This document shows, one piece after another, positions 42,121 through 51,754 of a stretch of 64,000 nucleotides of DNA. The stretch covers positions 336,053-400,052 of the forward strand of contig JABSOM010000001.1 of assembly GCA_013215945.1 (NCBI GenBank), written 5' to 3'. Source of the stretch: Campylobacteraceae bacterium. GTDB lineage: Bacteria > Campylobacterota > Campylobacteria > Campylobacterales > Arcobacteraceae. A program made the translations under genes and the position numbers. Position 1 is the first letter of the stretch. Every line of letters begins with the position of its first letter. The notes under the pieces are model-generated. The model had not been told where the DNA came from and searched no databases. It worked only from the letters and a program-made list of their open reading frames with translations.

Positions 42121-43182
42121 TTATCGTATTTTCAAACTCATCAAAGCAAAAAGATTAGCCATAAATGAGATTATCCAAAAACGTACAATGATTTTATTTT
42201 CTTTCCAGCCTTTTTCTTCAAAATGATGATGAATGGGTGCCATTAAAAAAACACGCTTTTGTCTTAATTTAAAAGAACCAACCTGCAAAATCACAGATAC
42301 CGTTTCAATAACAAATATAAAACCAATAAGTATTAACAGAATTTCACTCTTACAAGCAATTGCCATATAGCCCATAAATGCACCAATAGGTAAAGAACCC
42401 GAATCCCCCATAAATACTTGAGCAGGATGGGAGTTATACCATAAAAAAGCGATTAAGGAGCCTATAAAAGCAGCGCCTAAAATAGTAAGTTCTCCAATAA
42501 TTTGAATGTTTGGCAATAATAAATACGAAGAAATAATAGAATGACCTGTAATATATACAATGGCGGATAAAGTAAAAAAAGCCATAACAGAAGGTACTGT
42601 TGCAAGGCCATCTAAACCATCGGTTAAATTAACTGCATTAGACGTTCCTATCATTACAAAAATCCAAAAAGCAATTGAGAAATAGCCCATATCAAACATT
42701 GGTAATTTATAAAAAGGTGTATACAATTGGGTTGAGTGATCGTAAGATAAAAATACAACTACCACTACAAGAGCAGCTAAAAATTGTAAAATTAATTTTT
42801 TTCTTGAACTTAATCCTGCGCTATTTGATTTATGCATTAATTTTGCTAAATCATCTTTAATTCCAATAAAAGAAAACAAAACAATAGTAAGTAAACCCCC
42901 AAACACATAAAAATTATTTAGTTTTGCAGTTAATAAGGTGGCAACTAACATAGAAAAAATAAATACAACTCCACCCATGGTTGGAGTTCCTACTTTTGTT
43001 TGATGATTTTGGGGTGCTAATTCATAAATGGGCTGACCACTTGACCTTTCTTTTGCCCATTTAATAAATTTTGGCATTAAAAAAAGTGTAAGAAAAAATG
43101 CTATAAAAAACGCAATACCTGCGCGTACTGTAATGTATTGAAAAATGTTAACATCCATATGTCTGTAAAACCAATAAAACAA
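42121..43182 (-). CDS. mraY: Phospho-N-acetylmuramoyl-pentapeptide transferase (TTG start)
   Basis: A 353-residue polytopic membrane enzyme that loads UDP-MurNAc-pentapeptide onto undecaprenyl phosphate to form lipid I. Conserved blocks: [19 protein letters not shown] with the Asp pair, [26 protein letters not shown] and the [10 protein letters not shown] loop. The family N-terminus [18 protein letters not shown] is preserved if translation starts at TTG 43182, eight bases after GAAGG. ATG at 43227 would add 15 atypical residues, and the ATG inside (RHMDV) would remove part of the first helix region. Confidence 0.92.
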   Translation of the reverse strand: MFYWFYRHMDVNIFQYITVRAGIAFFIAFFLTLFLMPKFIKWAKERSSGQPIYELAPQNHQTKVGTPTMGGVVFIFSMLVATLLTAKLNNFYVFGGLLTIVLFSFIGIKDDLAKLMHKSNSAGLSSRKKLILQFLAALVVVVVFLSYDHSTQLYTPFYKLPMFDMGYFSIAFWIFVMIGTSNAVNLTDGLDGLATVPSVMAFFTLSAIVYITGHSIISSYLLLPNIQIIGELTILGAAFIGSLIAFLWYNSHPAQVFMGDSGSLPIGAFMGYMAIACKSEILLILIGFIFVIETVSVILQVGSFKLRQKRVFLMAPIHHHFEEKGWKENKIIVRFWIISFMANLFALMSLKIR

Positions 43183-43286
43183 ATTAAAACCTTCTTTTTT
43201 AGGAAAATAAATCCTGTGTTTACACAAACTCCAACTGTGGCTATGCCCAAGACAATGTTTTCAGCCAAGATAGGAGTAAGTTTTGA

Positions 43287-43292
43287 TATAAT
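43287..43292 (+). promoter_or_regulatory. Putative -10 box for gpmI
   Basis: TATAAT in TTTTGATATAATCGCG lies 44 bp before the gpmI ATG in the divergent mraY-gpmI spacer. Confidence 0.5.
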
Positions 43293-43335
43293 CGCGTAGA
43301 TTATATTACATATTATATTGAAAAGGCTTTAAATA

Positions 43336-44811
43336 ATGACAAATAAAACATTACTTGTAATAACAGACGGTATTGGACATAATGAAGAAAATACATTTAA
43401 TGCATTTACAAATGCCAAAACACCTACTTATGACAAACTATTTAAAAGCGTTCCAAATTCACTAATTCATACTTACGGAGAACATGTAGGACTACCCAAT
43501 GGACAAATGGGAAATTCTGAAGTGGGGCATATGACTATTGGTACAGGAAGAGTTTTATATCAAGATTTAGTAAAAATTAATAAAGCAATACAAGAAGATG
43601 AATTAAAAAACAATGAAGTATTAAAAAACACCTTAGAGCGTGCAAATAATATTCATATACTTGCTTTATTAAGTGATGGAGGTGTGCATTCGCATATTTC
43701 ACATATTATTGCATTGGCTTTAATTGCTTCTAAAACAAACAAAAAAGTCAAACTTCATTTAATTACAGATGGAAGAGATGTAGCACCTGATTCATGTGCC
43801 ATTTATATTAAAGAAATTTTAGATATTTGTAATGAAAATATTAGTATTGCAAGTATTTCTGGTCGTTATTATGCAATGGATAGGGATAATAGATGGGAGA
43901 GAATACAAAAAGCATACGATTCAATTGTTTTTGCAAAAAACACTTCCACAGAAGATATTTTATCTTATGTTTCTAACTCTTATGAAAATGACATTTATGA
44001 TGAGTTTATTGAACCGTGTACTTTTAATAATTATCAAGGCTTTAGCGCTAATGATGGTATAATTTTTGCTAACTTTAGGTCCGATAGAATGAGAGAAATG
44101 TCTGCATGTATTTCAGATTCTTCTTTTAGTGAATTTAAGCGTTTTAAAGAGAATTTATTTATAGCAACCATGACACAATATAATAAAAATCTTCCCTTAC
44201 CTATCATGTTTCCAAAAGAAATACCACTTAATACCTTAGGAGATGTGATTTCAAATGCAGGTTTAAGTCAAGTACATACCTCAGAAACTGAAAAATATGC
44301 CCATGTTACTTTTTTCTTTAATGGTGGAGTTGAAGAGCCCTTGTTAAATGAAAAAAGAATTTTAATTCCAAGCCCAAATGTTGCTACTTATGATTTACAA
44401 CCTGAAATGTCAGCGATTGAAGTTTGTGATGCGGTTATATCTTCTATGGAAGAAAACAATGATTTTATTGTTGTTAATTTTGCAAATGGAGATATGGTTG
44501 GACATACCGGTTCTTATGATGCAGCGCTTAAATCTGTAGAAGTAGTAGATTCTCAATTGGAACGAATAATAGACAAAGTAAAAGAGTTAAACTACAATCT
44601 TGTTTTAACTTCAGATCATGGTAATTGTGAGCGAATGAAAGATGAAAATGGGAAAGTCTTAACCAATCATACTGTTGGTGATGTTTTTTGTTTTGTAATA
44701 TCAGAAGGTGTTAATAAAATTAACAATGGTTCTTTAAATAATATTGCACCTACTGTATTAAAATTAATGAATCTCCCAATTCCTACAGAAATGGATGAAG
44801 CATTATTTTAA
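43336..44811 (+). CDS. gpmI: 2,3-bisphosphoglycerate-independent phosphoglycerate mutase
   Basis: A 491-residue manganese-dependent phosphoglycerate mutase of the alkaline phosphatase superfamily that interconverts 3- and 2-phosphoglycerate. Metal ligand Asp11 is in VITDGIGH, the phospho-serine is Ser61 in GQMGNSEVGH, substrate-binding residues are in LLSDGGVHSH, TDGRDVAP, SGRYYAMDRD and RSDRMREM, and the second metal site is in NFANGDMVGHTG and TSDHGNCE. Slightly shorter than the usual ~510. Confidence 0.96.
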   Translation: MTNKTLLVITDGIGHNEENTFNAFTNAKTPTYDKLFKSVPNSLIHTYGEHVGLPNGQMGNSEVGHMTIGTGRVLYQDLVKINKAIQEDELKNNEVLKNTLERANNIHILALLSDGGVHSHISHIIALALIASKTNKKVKLHLITDGRDVAPDSCAIYIKEILDICNENISIASISGRYYAMDRDNRWERIQKAYDSIVFAKNTSTEDILSYVSNSYENDIYDEFIEPCTFNNYQGFSANDGIIFANFRSDRMREMSACISDSSFSEFKRFKENLFIATMTQYNKNLPLPIMFPKEIPLNTLGDVISNAGLSQVHTSETEKYAHVTFFFNGGVEEPLLNEKRILIPSPNVATYDLQPEMSAIEVCDAVISSMEENNDFIVVNFANGDMVGHTGSYDAALKSVEVVDSQLERIIDKVKELNYNLVLTSDHGNCERMKDENGKVLTNHTVGDVFCFVISEGVNKINNGSLNNIAPTVLKLMNLPIPTEMDEALF

Positions 44812-44888
44812 GCTAAGATATAATATAAAATATTATGTACAAATTTTTAAGAAATTAAAGAGTGTAAGGTAACAAAGGATATTAATAA

Positions 44889-47048
44889 ATGAAATATGTA
44901 TTAGGTTTTTTCGCAATTCTTTCTTTAAGTATTGCTTCATGGATTATATATTTATATGCAAATATACGATTTGATATAGATAAGGTTGTTAATTACAATC
45001 CACCTTTGACCACACAATTTTTTGATAAAAATGGAGAGTTGGTTGCAAATATTTTTCAAAAAGAACATCGTTTATATGTTAAATACGATGATATCCCTCC
45101 TCGTATTATAGAAGGGCTAATTGCTATTGAAGATACTATGTTTTTTGAACATAATGGAATTAACTTAGATGCAATATCACGAGCTATAATTAAAGATATA
45201 AAAGCAAGAAAACTTGTAGAAGGCGCTAGTACTTTAAGCCAACAGTTAGTAAAAACACTGGTATTAAGCAGAGAAAAAAAGATTTTACGAAAAATAAAAG
45301 AAATTTTATTAACACTAAGACTTGAAACCATTTTAAGTAAAGAAGAAATTCTTGAAAGATATTTAAATCAGGTTTATTTTGGACATGGTTATTATGGTAT
45401 TAAAACAGCAGCTTTGGGTTATTTTAAAAAAGAATTGTATGAATTGTCTTTAAAAGAAATAGCTATGTTAGTAGGACTTCCAAGAGCTCCAAGTTTTTAC
45501 GATCCAACTAGAAATTTAAAATTCTCACTTGCTAGGGCTAATCAAGTTATAAGAAGAATGCATAAAATTGGTTGGATTAATAAAAGCGAATATGATGCTT
45601 CTATTACTGCTGTTCCTATTGTATATAAACAAACACTTACTCAAAACAAAGCACCTTATATTATTGATTACGCATTAAAACAGTTAAAAAATAATGTGAA
45701 AGACCTAAGAAGCTCTGGTTATAAAGTACAATTAACTATAGATTTAAAAGCACAGCAAATTGCAAGAGAAGGTTTAAATCATGCTTATGCATTAATTTTA
45801 AAAAGAGATGTCAAGAGTTTTGAAAGAGATAAAATAGCCTACGTAAAAGCCAAAGAGAAAATAAGAAAATTAAAAATAAAAGTAGAAAATGGTAGTTTTA
45901 CTGTTCCTTCAAAATATGACCAAGAAGGAAAAGAAAGAGAAGATTGGATCAATCCTTTATCCATTCCTAAAAAACTTGCTTATATAAAAGAAAGAGAAGT
46001 AATTAATGAAGAAACAGGAATAAGTACCATAGAACTTATTTCTACCCGTGTAGATACATTAAATGCAGCACAAATAACTATTGAGAGCTCTAGTGGTAAA
46101 ATTATTACGATGTTGGGTGGAATTGATTATAAAAAATCTTCCTTTAACAGAGTAATTCAGTCCCAAAGACAACCCGGATCTTCTATAAAACCATTTTTAT
46201 ATCAAAAAGCTTTAGACAGTGGATATTCGCCTGCTACTAATTTAATTGATATTTCAAGAACATATTCATATAAAGATGGAGATGAAGAAAAACAATGGAA
46301 ACCTAGAAATTATGTAGAAGGTAATTACAAAGGTTTTGTTCCTTTAAGAGAAGCATTGGTTCATTCAAGAAACCTAGCAACGATTAATTTAGTAACTGAT
46401 TTAGGAATAGATGTTGTATACAATGGATTAAAAGAATATGGCATGAAAAAAATTCCTTTTGATTTATCTATAACACTGGGTTCTTTTGCCATGTCCCCTT
46501 ATAAACTCACCCAAGCATATTCTATGTTTTCAAATAATGGTGTACAAGTTAAACCCTATCTTATAAGCAGTATTATTAATAAAAACAATACAAAAATAAA
46601 CTTTGAAAAAGAAGAAACCTATATTACCTCACCTGCTCAAACCTATTTAATGACAAGTATATTATACGATACTGTTAACCGTGGAACGGGAAGAATGGCA
46701 AGAGTAAAAGGTTTAGATGTTGCAGGAAAAACGGGAACAACCAATAACAATGTAGATGCATGGTTTGCTGGTTATACCCCAAGCATGCTAACAATCACTT
46801 GGTTTGGAAATGATGACAATAAACCTATGGGAAGACGTGAAACAGGAGGAAGAGCAGCAGGTCCAGCGTTTGCTTACTTTTACAAAAACTATTTAAAAAT
46901 ACATCCTGAGATTCCAAGAAAGTTTATAAAACCAGAAGAAGTCAGAACATCAATAATTAATGGCAAAAAAGAATACTTTACGGATATTTCTAAGTTACCA
47001 GAAGTGATAAGAGTACCTCAAAATGAAGAAGAACAAATAGAGTTCTAA
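44889..47048 (+). CDS. mrcA: Class A penicillin-binding protein (PBP1A type)
   Basis: A 719-residue bifunctional peptidoglycan synthase. An N-terminal membrane helix (~5-24) anchors it; the glycosyltransferase domain (~45-220) has IEDTMFFEHNGI with the catalytic Glu and EGASTLSQQLVK; a ~100-residue linker rich in Lys/Glu follows; the transpeptidase domain has Ser431-x-x-Lys434 (QPGSSIKPF), an SRN motif (HSRNLAT) and KTGTTNNN. It extends glycan strands and cross-links them. ATG with AAAGGAT. A strong terminator follows. Confidence 0.94.
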   Translation: MKYVLGFFAILSLSIASWIIYLYANIRFDIDKVVNYNPPLTTQFFDKNGELVANIFQKEHRLYVKYDDIPPRIIEGLIAIEDTMFFEHNGINLDAISRAIIKDIKARKLVEGASTLSQQLVKTLVLSREKKILRKIKEILLTLRLETILSKEEILERYLNQVYFGHGYYGIKTAALGYFKKELYELSLKEIAMLVGLPRAPSFYDPTRNLKFSLARANQVIRRMHKIGWINKSEYDASITAVPIVYKQTLTQNKAPYIIDYALKQLKNNVKDLRSSGYKVQLTIDLKAQQIAREGLNHAYALILKRDVKSFERDKIAYVKAKEKIRKLKIKVENGSFTVPSKYDQEGKEREDWINPLSIPKKLAYIKEREVINEETGISTIELISTRVDTLNAAQITIESSSGKIITMLGGIDYKKSSFNRVIQSQRQPGSSIKPFLYQKALDSGYSPATNLIDISRTYSYKDGDEEKQWKPRNYVEGNYKGFVPLREALVHSRNLATINLVTDLGIDVVYNGLKEYGMKKIPFDLSITLGSFAMSPYKLTQAYSMFSNNGVQVKPYLISSIINKNNTKINFEKEETYITSPAQTYLMTSILYDTVNRGTGRMARVKGLDVAGKTGTTNNNVDAWFAGYTPSMLTITWFGNDDNKPMGRRETGGRAAGPAFAYFYKNYLKIHPEIPRKFIKPEEVRTSIINGKKEYFTDISKLPEVIRVPQNEEEQIEF

Positions 47049-47063
47049 GTTTAATGTTCTTTT

Positions 47064-47100
47064 AAAAAGGCTCAAACAATATTGTTTGAGCCTTTTTTTT
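47064..47100 (+). terminator. Intrinsic terminator after the class A PBP gene
   Basis: AAAAGGCTCAAACAAT and its complement form a perfect stem that ends in a run of eight T. Confidence 0.9.
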
Positions 47101-47103
47101 TGC

Positions 47104-47138
47104 AAAAAAAAAGGTGAACAGAAACTGTTCACCTTTTT
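47104..47138 (-). terminator. Intrinsic terminator after glnA
   Basis: GGTGAACAG/CTGTTCACC with a three-base loop, flanked by A-runs and T-runs, so that the minus strand ends in a long T-tract just downstream of the glnA stop. Confidence 0.88.
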
Positions 47139-47152
47139 GTATCACAATACTC

Positions 47153-48580
47153 TTAACAAGAATACGTTGTTTTAAATTCAAAAGCAGTTGGTCTGGCTTC
47201 ATCAGGCCACACTTGTGTTTCAAATTTATAGTGTTGATACGTATCAACCATATCTTTTGTAAAAGCAGGTAATAAGAATTCATTGTCTCTAATTAAAGCT
47301 TCTAGCGAACCTCTTAAAGTATGAGGCATTTGAGGAATATTTCTTTCTCTAATTTCATCTAAAGGCATTTCAAATAAATCTTCATCCATTGGACCAATTG
47401 GTTCAATTTTATTTTTAATTCCATCAAGTCCAGCCATCATCATAGCAGCAAATGCTAAATAAGGACAAGCAGCAGAATCAGGGAATCTCATTTCAATTCT
47501 AGTCGCTTTTTCACCAGCACCATAAGGAATTCTACAAGCAGCTGATCTGTTTTGAGAAGAATAAGTCAAAATGTTTGGCGCTTCAAATCCAGGAATTAAT
47601 CTTTTGTAAGAGTTAGTTGATGGGTTAGTAAATGCTGCAAGTGCACGTGCATGTTTAAATATACCACCCGTGTAATGTCTTGCCATATCAGATAAATTAC
47701 CATATTCACCTTCATTGTAAAATAAGTTTCTACCATCTTTCCAAATTGATTGATGAACATGCATACCATTTCCATTATCACCCAATAAAGGTTTAGGCAT
47801 AAATGTACACGTTTTACCATTTAAATGTGCAACCATTTTACAAACATATTTGTATTTTTGTACATTATCAGCAGCTTCGATTAAACCATCAAAAACAATT
47901 CCAATTTCACCTTGACCTTGAGCAACTTCATGATGTCCTAAGATTACTTCTAATCCAACTTGTTCTAAAACAAGCATCATTTCTGCACGTAAATCTACCA
48001 TTGAATCTGTTGGTTGTACGGGGAAGTAACCACCTTTAGTTCCTGGTCTGTGACCCATGTTACCAGATTCATAATCAGTTGAACTTGCCCATTCACCCTC
48101 ATCTGAATCAACTCTATAATACGATTCATTAATTGAATCAATTATTTTAACATCATCAAAAACAAAAAATTCATTTTCTGGTCCAAAATAAGCAACATCA
48201 CCAACACCACTTTCAGTTAAATGCTGTAAAGATTTTTTAGCAATAGATCGTGGACATTTTTCATATAATTGTCCCTTGTAAATGTCATAAACATCACAAA
48301 TAACAATAATTGTAGAATCAGCAGTAAATGGATCTAAGAATGCAGTTACAACATCTGGTTTTAAAATCATATCAGATTTGTTAATTGGTTGCCATGCATC
48401 AACGGATGAACCATCAAAAGGCATACCAAATTCTAATTGCTCAGCAGTAACAGCGCTCATCATATATGAAATATGGTGCCACATTCCTTTTAAATCTGTA
48501 AATCTAAAGTCAACAAATTGTACTTCATTTTCTTCACAGTATTTAAAAAATTCTTCTCTATTGTTTACAAATTTTCCCAT
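47153..48580 (-). CDS. glnA: Glutamine synthetase, type I
   Basis: A 475-residue glutamine synthetase (GSI) that makes glutamine from glutamate, ammonia and ATP. Seen: the N-terminal [15 protein letters not shown], the [17 protein letters not shown] latch loop, [14 protein letters not shown] metal ligands, [13 protein letters not shown] with active-site His, [13 protein letters not shown] and the RNRSA-type loop [12 protein letters not shown]. At the adenylylation site, where enteric enzymes read NLYDLPPEE, this protein has DLFEMPLDE: the modified Tyr is Phe, so control by GlnE-type adenylylation is not expected. Confidence 0.97.
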   Translation of the reverse strand: MGKFVNNREEFFKYCEENEVQFVDFRFTDLKGMWHHISYMMSAVTAEQLEFGMPFDGSSVDAWQPINKSDMILKPDVVTAFLDPFTADSTIIVICDVYDIYKGQLYEKCPRSIAKKSLQHLTESGVGDVAYFGPENEFFVFDDVKIIDSINESYYRVDSDEGEWASSTDYESGNMGHRPGTKGGYFPVQPTDSMVDLRAEMMLVLEQVGLEVILGHHEVAQGQGEIGIVFDGLIEAADNVQKYKYVCKMVAHLNGKTCTFMPKPLLGDNGNGMHVHQSIWKDGRNLFYNEGEYGNLSDMARHYTGGIFKHARALAAFTNPSTNSYKRLIPGFEAPNILTYSSQNRSAACRIPYGAGEKATRIEMRFPDSAACPYLAFAAMMMAGLDGIKNKIEPIGPMDEDLFEMPLDEIRERNIPQMPHTLRGSLEALIRDNEFLLPAFTKDMVDTYQHYKFETQVWPDEARPTAFEFKTTYSC

Positions 48581-48665
48581 TAATCTAACCCCTTTTTATT
48601 TATGTTTTAATCTTAACTAAATAAGTAACAAAGTGGCTTAAATTATATGTATAAAAAATATACAT

Positions 48666-48695
48666 TTTAGTATTTTTTTTAAAAAAAATACTAAA
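48666..48695. repeat. Perfect 30-bp A/T palindrome upstream of glnA
   Basis: TTTAGTATTTTTTTT and its exact complement meet without a spacer about 85-115 bp before the glnA start. With no loop it is a poor terminator. It may be a regulator site, a cruciform-forming sequence, or part of the terminator for the upstream gene. Confidence 0.6.
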
Positions 48696-48774
48696 GTAAG
48701 AAAGGAAAGAAAGCAAAGTTAATAAGCGTTGATATTTAAAATACTTGGCATAAAACAATAAAAAAAAGAAGGGT

Positions 48775-49578
48775 TTAAAATTCCAGAAAAATCTTTTCTC
48801 GCTCTCTAAAAGTTACACATTTACTGTATCCAACCTTTTTAGCAAGTGCACTTACTTCTTCATAAGCAAAACCAACTTGCTCAATACTATGAGCATCTGA
48901 AGAAAAAGTAATAGGAATATCAAGAGAAAAAGCTTCTTCTAAAAGTAAAGAAGAAGGGTAAGTCTCTTTTATTGGTTTGCGTAAACCAGCAGCATTTAAC
49001 TCAAGCACCATATTTGATTTTTTAATAGCTTTTAATGCATTTTTTGCAATTAATCTTATGTCTTTTTTAGGTAAATATTTAAATACTTTAATCAAATCGA
49101 TGTGTCCCACGATATCAAATAAAGAACTTTTAGCCATAGCTTCTATTACATAAAAATAGTCTTCCCAAATTAAATCAATATTTTTTTCTTTGTATTTACC
49201 AATGAATTCTGGATTATCAAAACCCCATAATCCATCGTCATTTTTATTGCCTATAAAATGAATTGAACCAATTAAATAATCCACCTTACTTTCTAAAACA
49301 TCTTTTAAAATTAAAGAAGTATTTTGCATATAATCTACTTCATACGCCAAAAGAATTTCAATTTGATTTTTGTATTTTTCTTGTAAAAACAATACATCAT
49401 GTTCATACTTGTTTTTTTCACTTAATTTCATTCTGTATTTGGGGTCAAAATGCATAGGCGCATGATCAGAAAAACCATAAATATCAATTTTTAAATCAAT
49501 TGCTCTTTTAATAAAATCTTCCATAGAACCATCGGCATGATTGCATAGAACAGTATGGTTGTGTAGGTCTACTCTCAT
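48775..49578 (-). CDS. hisJ: PHP-family histidinol-phosphatase
   Basis: A 267-residue PHP-domain phosphatase. The N-terminal RVDLHNHTVLCNHADG gives the HxH metal motif, followed by YGFSDHAPMHF, LLAYEVDYM, YLIGSIHFIG, IVGHIDLIKVF and the C-terminal FSSDAHSIEQVG; together these supply the trinuclear metal site. HisJ/HisK enzymes dephosphorylate L-histidinol phosphate in histidine synthesis. No other his genes are here, so another phosphoester is possible. Its ATG overlaps the moaE stop as TAATG. Confidence 0.85.
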   Translation of the reverse strand: MRVDLHNHTVLCNHADGSMEDFIKRAIDLKIDIYGFSDHAPMHFDPKYRMKLSEKNKYEHDVLFLQEKYKNQIEILLAYEVDYMQNTSLILKDVLESKVDYLIGSIHFIGNKNDDGLWGFDNPEFIGKYKEKNIDLIWEDYFYVIEAMAKSSLFDIVGHIDLIKVFKYLPKKDIRLIAKNALKAIKKSNMVLELNAAGLRKPIKETYPSSLLLEEAFSLDIPITFSSDAHSIEQVGFAYEEVSALAKKVGYSKCVTFREREKIFLEF

Positions 49579-50030
49579 TAATTTAAAATACCAGCACCTT
49601 GTATTTGTGTACTTCGCTCTTTTGCATACACTCTTTTTCCCTCAATTAAATCATATTTCCAAATAGGAGCAGATTTTTTGAAATCTTCTACAAATTGATC
49701 AATTAATTCTAAAGCAACTCTTCTTTTAGGGGAGCAAACAGCAGCTATGTAGGAAGACCTATGATTAGCTACATCGCCCTTTGCATGTGCCATTAATACA
49801 AGTGCATTTTGTTTTTTTGCTTTTTCTTGCCAAGTGTTAAACCAAGAAATTAAAATAGGTTCATAAATATCAAAAGACAAACCTTCTATATCATTCTCAT
49901 CCCTAACAATACCAACAAAAGTAATAATAGCTCCATAATTAGAATTTCTAAACTCTTCATACCATGCGTTTGTTATATCTTGAACAGGTAAGTCCCCATC
50001 AATTAGTTGTAAAGCATTTGAAATATTCAC
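49578..50030 (-). CDS. moaE: Molybdopterin synthase catalytic subunit MoaE (GTG start)
   Basis: A 150-residue MoaE that inserts the dithiolene sulfurs into precursor Z using MoaD thiocarboxylate. Typical blocks: NYGAIITFVGIVRDEN, LSFDIYEPI, VLMAHAKGDVANHRSSYIAAVCSPKR and IWKYDLIEGKRVY with the catalytic lysines. I place the start at GTG 50030 (VNISNALQL): the upstream reading overlaps moaD in another frame. Its Shine-Dalgarno (GGAGG) is formed by the MoaD C-terminal Gly-Gly codons, so the pair is translationally coupled. Confidence 0.9.
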   Translation of the reverse strand: MNISNALQLIDGDLPVQDITNAWYEEFRNSNYGAIITFVGIVRDENDIEGLSFDIYEPILISWFNTWQEKAKKQNALVLMAHAKGDVANHRSSYIAAVCSPKRRVALELIDQFVEDFKKSAPIWKYDLIEGKRVYAKERSTQIQGAGILN

Positions 50031-50037
50031 TTTAAAA

Positions 50038-50259
50038 TCATCCTCCACAAACAGGAGGTAAAAGTGAAATTCTATCACCATCTTTTAAAACATGGTCTTT
50101 TGAAGAAACCATAGTATCATTTACAGCCACTGCACAGGTTTCTAACCAAGAAGATACATTTTCAATTTTTTGCAAGATTTCGCCCAACTGCGATAAATTA
50201 TTTATGTCAATATTTAAAGCTTCATTACTAATTGGTCCTAAAAATTCTACTTTTACCAT
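50038..50259 (-). CDS. moaD: Molybdopterin synthase sulfur carrier subunit MoaD
   Basis: A 73-residue ubiquitin-like protein that ends in the required Gly-Gly (LLPPVCGG), the residue that becomes a thiocarboxylate. VAVNDTMVSSKDHVLKDGDR is the family core. It starts at an ATG after GGGG-rich TTAAAAATGG context and is followed at once by moaE. Other Moa genes are not in the window. Confidence 0.93.
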   Translation of the reverse strand: MVKVEFLGPISNEALNIDINNLSQLGEILQKIENVSSWLETCAVAVNDTMVSSKDHVLKDGDRISLLPPVCGG

Positions 50260-50321
50260 TTTTAACCCCTTATTTACTAAATATTCACTATTATATCAAA
50301 ATTATTTTAATAAAAAGGTAG

Positions 50322-50990
50322 ATGATGAGCTTGATATTTGGTAAAATTGATTATATTAATTTATTGCCCTTTAACGTTTACATCAAAAAAAATATTAGAT
50401 CCAGTCAAATTAAATCTATAATTAATTATAAAAAATCCTATCCTTCCAATATCAATAAAAAATTTAAAAAGAAACAAATAGATTCAGCTTTTATTTCTTC
50501 TATTGCTTCAAGATCGCAGAATGCATTGGATTTAGGAATTGTTGCAAAAAGTGCAGTGACTTCTGTATTAGTAATTAAAGGTAAGTATAAAAAAGACATA
50601 GAATCTGAAACGTCAAATGCACTTGCAAAGGTTTTAAATATTCAAGGTCAAGTTATTATTGGTGATAAAGCCCTTAAATACTACCATGAAAATACAAATA
50701 AAAATGAATATGTAGATTTAGCACAAGCGTGGATAGATAAGTATAATCTTCCTTTTGTATTTGCACGTTTATGTTTCAATAAAAATGAAAGATATTTAAA
50801 AAAAATTACTAAAAATTTTGACAAAAGAAAAATAAAAATTCCTCAGTACATCTTAAGTCAATATGCTAAAAGATCAGGAATTAGTAAAAATAATATCTTA
50901 GAATACCTAAAAATAATAGATTATAAAATAGGCCATAAAGAAAAAAGAGCAGTAAAACTATTTTTAAAATTAACAAAGGATTACAAATGA
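50322..50990 (+). CDS. mqnA: MqnA-type menaquinone biosynthesis protein (chorismate dehydratase)
   Basis: A 222-residue member of the MqnA/MqnD periplasmic-binding-fold enzymes. FGKIDYINLLPFNVYIKK is the MqnA N-terminal motif, followed by DSAFISSIASRSQ, VIIGDKALKYYHEN, YVDLAQAWIDKYNLPFVFARLCF and a C-terminal helical tail. MqnA dehydrates chorismate at the start of the futalosine route to menaquinone, the route used by Campylobacterota. The annotated ATG is followed at once by a second ATG (MMSL), either of which may be used. Four-base overlap (ATGA) with uppP. Confidence 0.85.
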   Translation: MMSLIFGKIDYINLLPFNVYIKKNIRSSQIKSIINYKKSYPSNINKKFKKKQIDSAFISSIASRSQNALDLGIVAKSAVTSVLVIKGKYKKDIESETSNALAKVLNIQGQVIIGDKALKYYHENTNKNEYVDLAQAWIDKYNLPFVFARLCFNKNERYLKKITKNFDKRKIKIPQYILSQYAKRSGISKNNILEYLKIIDYKIGHKEKRAVKLFLKLTKDYK

Positions 50991-51754
50991 TACAAATATT
51001 TGATGCAATTGTTTTAGGTGTAATTGAAGGTTTAACAGAATTTTTGCCAATATCTTCTACAGGGCACTTAATAGTTGCTAGTAAATTTTTAGGGCTGGAA
51101 CAAAATGCTATTACAAAAGCCTATGAAATGATTATTCAATTTGCTGCTATTTTAGCTGTTGTTTTGCATTATCCTTCTAAATTTACTTTTAAATATATTG
51201 ATTTGTGGATGAAAGTAGCCCTTTCTTTTTTACCTCTTGGAATTATTGGTTTTTTATGCGCAGATTTTATTAAATCCTTATTTTCCGTACAAATAGTGGC
51301 TGTTATGTTTATTATTGGAGGAATTGTATTTATAATAGTAGAACAATTTTATAAAGAAGAAAAAGCACTTACGAAAGATGTTGAAGATATTACTTATAAA
51401 CAATCTTTTTATATTGGCTTAGCGCAAGTATTTGCTTTAATTCCAGGAACTTCGCGAGCTGGATCTAGCATTATTGGAGCTATGCTTGTAAAATTAGATA
51501 GAAAAACGGCAGCTGAATTTTCATTTTTATTGGCCATTCCTGTATTATGTGCTACTACTGCTTATGATTTAGTAAAACACTATGAGGAGTTTTTATCTTC
51601 TGATCTTTTGGTTTTATTTATAGGTTTTGCTGTATCTTTTGTAGTAGCTTACCTTGCAATAAAAATATTTTTACGTTTTTTAGAAAATTTTACTTTTATT
51701 GCTTTTGGTATTTATAGAATAGTTTTTGGTATTGTTTTATTGATTTTGTTCTAA
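50987..51754 (+). CDS. uppP: Undecaprenyl-diphosphatase
   Basis: A 255-residue integral membrane phosphatase that recycles undecaprenyl pyrophosphate. VLGVIEGLTEFLPISSTGHLIV with the catalytic Glu pair and the PGTSRAGSSIIGAMLVKLDR motif are diagnostic; about eight membrane helices are visible. It gives low-level bacitracin resistance in other species (BacA). It overlaps mqnA by four bases, and its 3' end overlaps the convergent murG by 18 bases. Confidence 0.95.
   Translation: MIQIFDAIVLGVIEGLTEFLPISSTGHLIVASKFLGLEQNAITKAYEMIIQFAAILAVVLHYPSKFTFKYIDLWMKVALSFLPLGIIGFLCADFIKSLFSVQIVAVMFIIGGIVFIIVEQFYKEEKALTKDVEDITYKQSFYIGLAQVFALIPGTSRAGSSIIGAMLVKLDRKTAAEFSFLLAIPVLCATTAYDLVKHYEEFLSSDLLVLFIGFAVSFVVAYLAIKIFLRFLENFTFIAFGIYRIVFGIVLLILF

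Noticed and set aside
51737..51754. 18-bp overlap of convergent uppP and murG as a sign of misassembly
   Set aside because: Both proteins have full-length, family-typical C-termini, so a short tail-to-tail overlap in a compact genome is the simpler explanation.
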